This document shows, one piece after another, positions 62,413 to 64,000 of a stretch of DNA of 64,000 nucleotides. Within the stretch, counting starts at the first letter, position 1. Every line of letters begins with the position of its first letter. The notes below the pieces were generated by a model. The model was given only the letters and a program-made list of their open reading frames with translations. It had not been told where the DNA came from and did not search any database. Source of the DNA: Calamus simplicifolius (Eukaryota > Streptophyta > Magnoliopsida > Arecales > Arecaceae); contig UESW01003882.1 in NCBI GenBank assembly GCA_900491605.1, forward strand, positions 844,255-908,254. Reading direction: 5' to 3'. Both the position numbers and the translations under genes were made by a program.

Positions 62413-63536
62413 CTGATATGTTAGGCCACATTCAAGATTAGCCACTTATGATATTGTAGATAGCAAGAAAACTACAATTACAATTGCTTACTCTCATTAA
62501 ATATTGTATATATGTATGTAGATGGACTACATACTGAAAAGAAGTTAACGATTTTAAAATGGACGATAGGTTATCCAACATAAAGATCCAAACTGTTGAA
62601 TACGATCTTCACTGTAACAAATGCCTATAAACAAAATTCATATATTTTGGTGGCCTCTAACGTATGCATAAAGTTAGTGCAAAAATAAATAGTATCAATT
62701 GAATTATTACGAATTATGGTAAAATATATAATAGGCATGCAAATCAAAAATCCACTTTATAGATCATAATCTGCACATCTTAAAACATGGGTAGATTTAA
62801 ATTCACTGGTATTTAGTAAACATAGTATCATGTCATTAAAACCAACCATTTTGACACTTACTTGATGATTATTTTATAGACCACTAAAACATGAGTTCTT
62901 TTTCTTGGCATTTGCTTATAGTATACATCATATTCAACAATTTGGATCTTAAATTTGGATAGTTTATTACCAATTTTGAACGATTTTGTGATTATTTTTT
63001 TTTTTGTTGCTGAACCAATTTTTGTTCGTTATGCCAATAAAGAACAGTAAAACAAAAATTGGGCTGCTAAAAACCAATCCTTGTTACCAACCACACATTA
63101 TCTAACCATATCAAATTCTCTCTTAATGCGTCCCTCAAAAAATCCAGCTCATGTTGATTCATTCCCCAACTAAAGATGTATCAATGATGCATGTTTATTT
63201 GCAAATGATACTGCGTTGATCAATAAAAAGGCAAATTAAATACTAAATTGGATTTATGGAAAAAAAGCTTCAAAAGTAAAGGCTTAAAGATCAGCAAAAA
63301 AACATACATTGTACAAGAAACGTCATTTTATTGAGAATGGAAATGAAGGTATGCTCCCAATAACAACTGATCTATAATAGATATCACACATTTGATCAGT
63401 TTCATTATTTAGAATCAATCATGCAAAATAATGAGACATAGATGAACATATCTATGATGTAACAGAACTACAGCTGGTTATATCAAGCGAAGAGGTGCCT
63501 TTGGATATTATGTGATCAATGCATACCTTGGAGACT
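62413..63536. other. TRN1 intron at the right edge
   Basis: The intron preceding the exon at 62412 must span this stretch. I see no further TRN1 exon before the window ends. AT-rich, with a T-run at 62996-63005. Confidence 0.6.
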
Positions 63537-63955
63537 TCAAGAAAAATCCTCTGGAGCAAAAATAAGGCCTAAAATGTTGTGTGGTTTAGAATATTGGGCA
63601 GCAAAGTGCTCCCAAAACAACAATTTGAGTGTGGACAAAATCAGATTGTTAAGGTGGATGTGTAGTACAATTGTAAAACTAAAACTAGAACTGAGAGATT
63701 GAGAAATGATTATATTGTAAAAGCCATAGAAGTTTGCACAAATTAAGGACAGAGTGATGGATAGAGAATGTACAAGAAAGATTGGAAGGTAATAAGGAGA
63801 GGCACCTGCTGAAGCTTGTTGAAGAAGAAGAGGATTTAGTGTGACATAAATAGAAGTTGTGAGGAAGGATATTAAGAAGCTTAAAATAATATCAAGGTTG
63901 GCCCTAAATAGAAATATTTGGAGAATGAGAATCTGCAAAGCTGACTCTAAATAGT
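63537..63955 (+). mobile_element. Degenerate LINE reverse-transcriptase C-terminus
   Basis: The + strand encodes fragments of the plant L1 ORF2 tail: MLCGLEYWAAK, KIRLLRWMC, then, after stops and shifts, VVRKDIKKLK and NRNIWRMRICKAD. It lies antisense to TRN1 within its intron. The protein tail closely parallels that of the 6170-6590 remnant, so the two may come from one family. Confidence 0.72.
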
Positions 63956-64000
63956 AGAGATGGATAAGGCTGGATAATAATAGCTGTCCAAAATCACAAA

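Noticed and set aside
63537..63938. A 133-codon hydrophobic - strand frame
   Set aside because: The + strand encodes LINE reverse-transcriptase tail fragments, so the - strand frame is a shadow.

Overview
This window is nuclear DNA from a flowering plant. Genes have several short exons with GT-AG introns, introns run to about 4 kb and hold transposon debris, and much of the centre is nested mobile DNA. The GC-rich, GC3-biased pectinesterase-like exon and the long TE-filled introns suggest a monocot, possibly a non-grass one such as a palm; that is inference, and I cannot name the species.

Layout. 1-2155 (+): the last two exons of an unrecognised gene. 2972-8242 (-): a complete nine-exon NIPA-type magnesium transporter gene, convergent with the first. 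8243-12029: a GC-rich patch, two nested Tourist-like MITEs with matching TTA/TAA duplications, and a GATC-dense stretch. 12030-13934 (+): a pectinesterase (PMEI plus PME) locus broken by at least three frameshifts and lacking three of five catalytic residues.

15951-28309: a complete 12.36 kb Mutator-like element (MULE) with ~160 bp terminal inverted repeats and a perfect 9 bp target duplication. It carries two convergent, decayed genes. The + strand gene is a DUF1985-like / acidic-repeat / Ulp1 (C48) protein. The - strand gene is a FAR1-type MULE transposase with its DDE residues and SWIM finger still legible. About 5 kb of the non-coding part consists of arrays with three unrelated periods (alternating 120/111 bp, 104 bp, and 815 bp). 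All arrays carry the same core, 5'-TACGACACCC. This is the most interesting object here. It resembles the arrangement in Arabidopsis VANDAL elements, where a DUF1985-containing protein (VANC) recognises short repeated motifs in its own element and removes silencing. Here the element has TIRs, a different motif and a non-Arabidopsis host.

29039-37527: a Ty3/gypsy element of Tat type lying on the - strand, with ~950-1000 bp LTRs. Its gag and protease are degenerate and pol is lost just inside reverse transcriptase. Two short open frames lie antisense to gag-pol, each with a TATA-like box at promoter distance. 38948-62412 (-): the 22 C-terminal exons (605 residues) of transportin-1 (TRN1, karyopherin beta-2), whose 5' end lies beyond the window. 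Its introns contain a small MITE, local duplications and an AT-rich block. A LINE remnant sits at the right edge. The host genes show no functional relation to each other.
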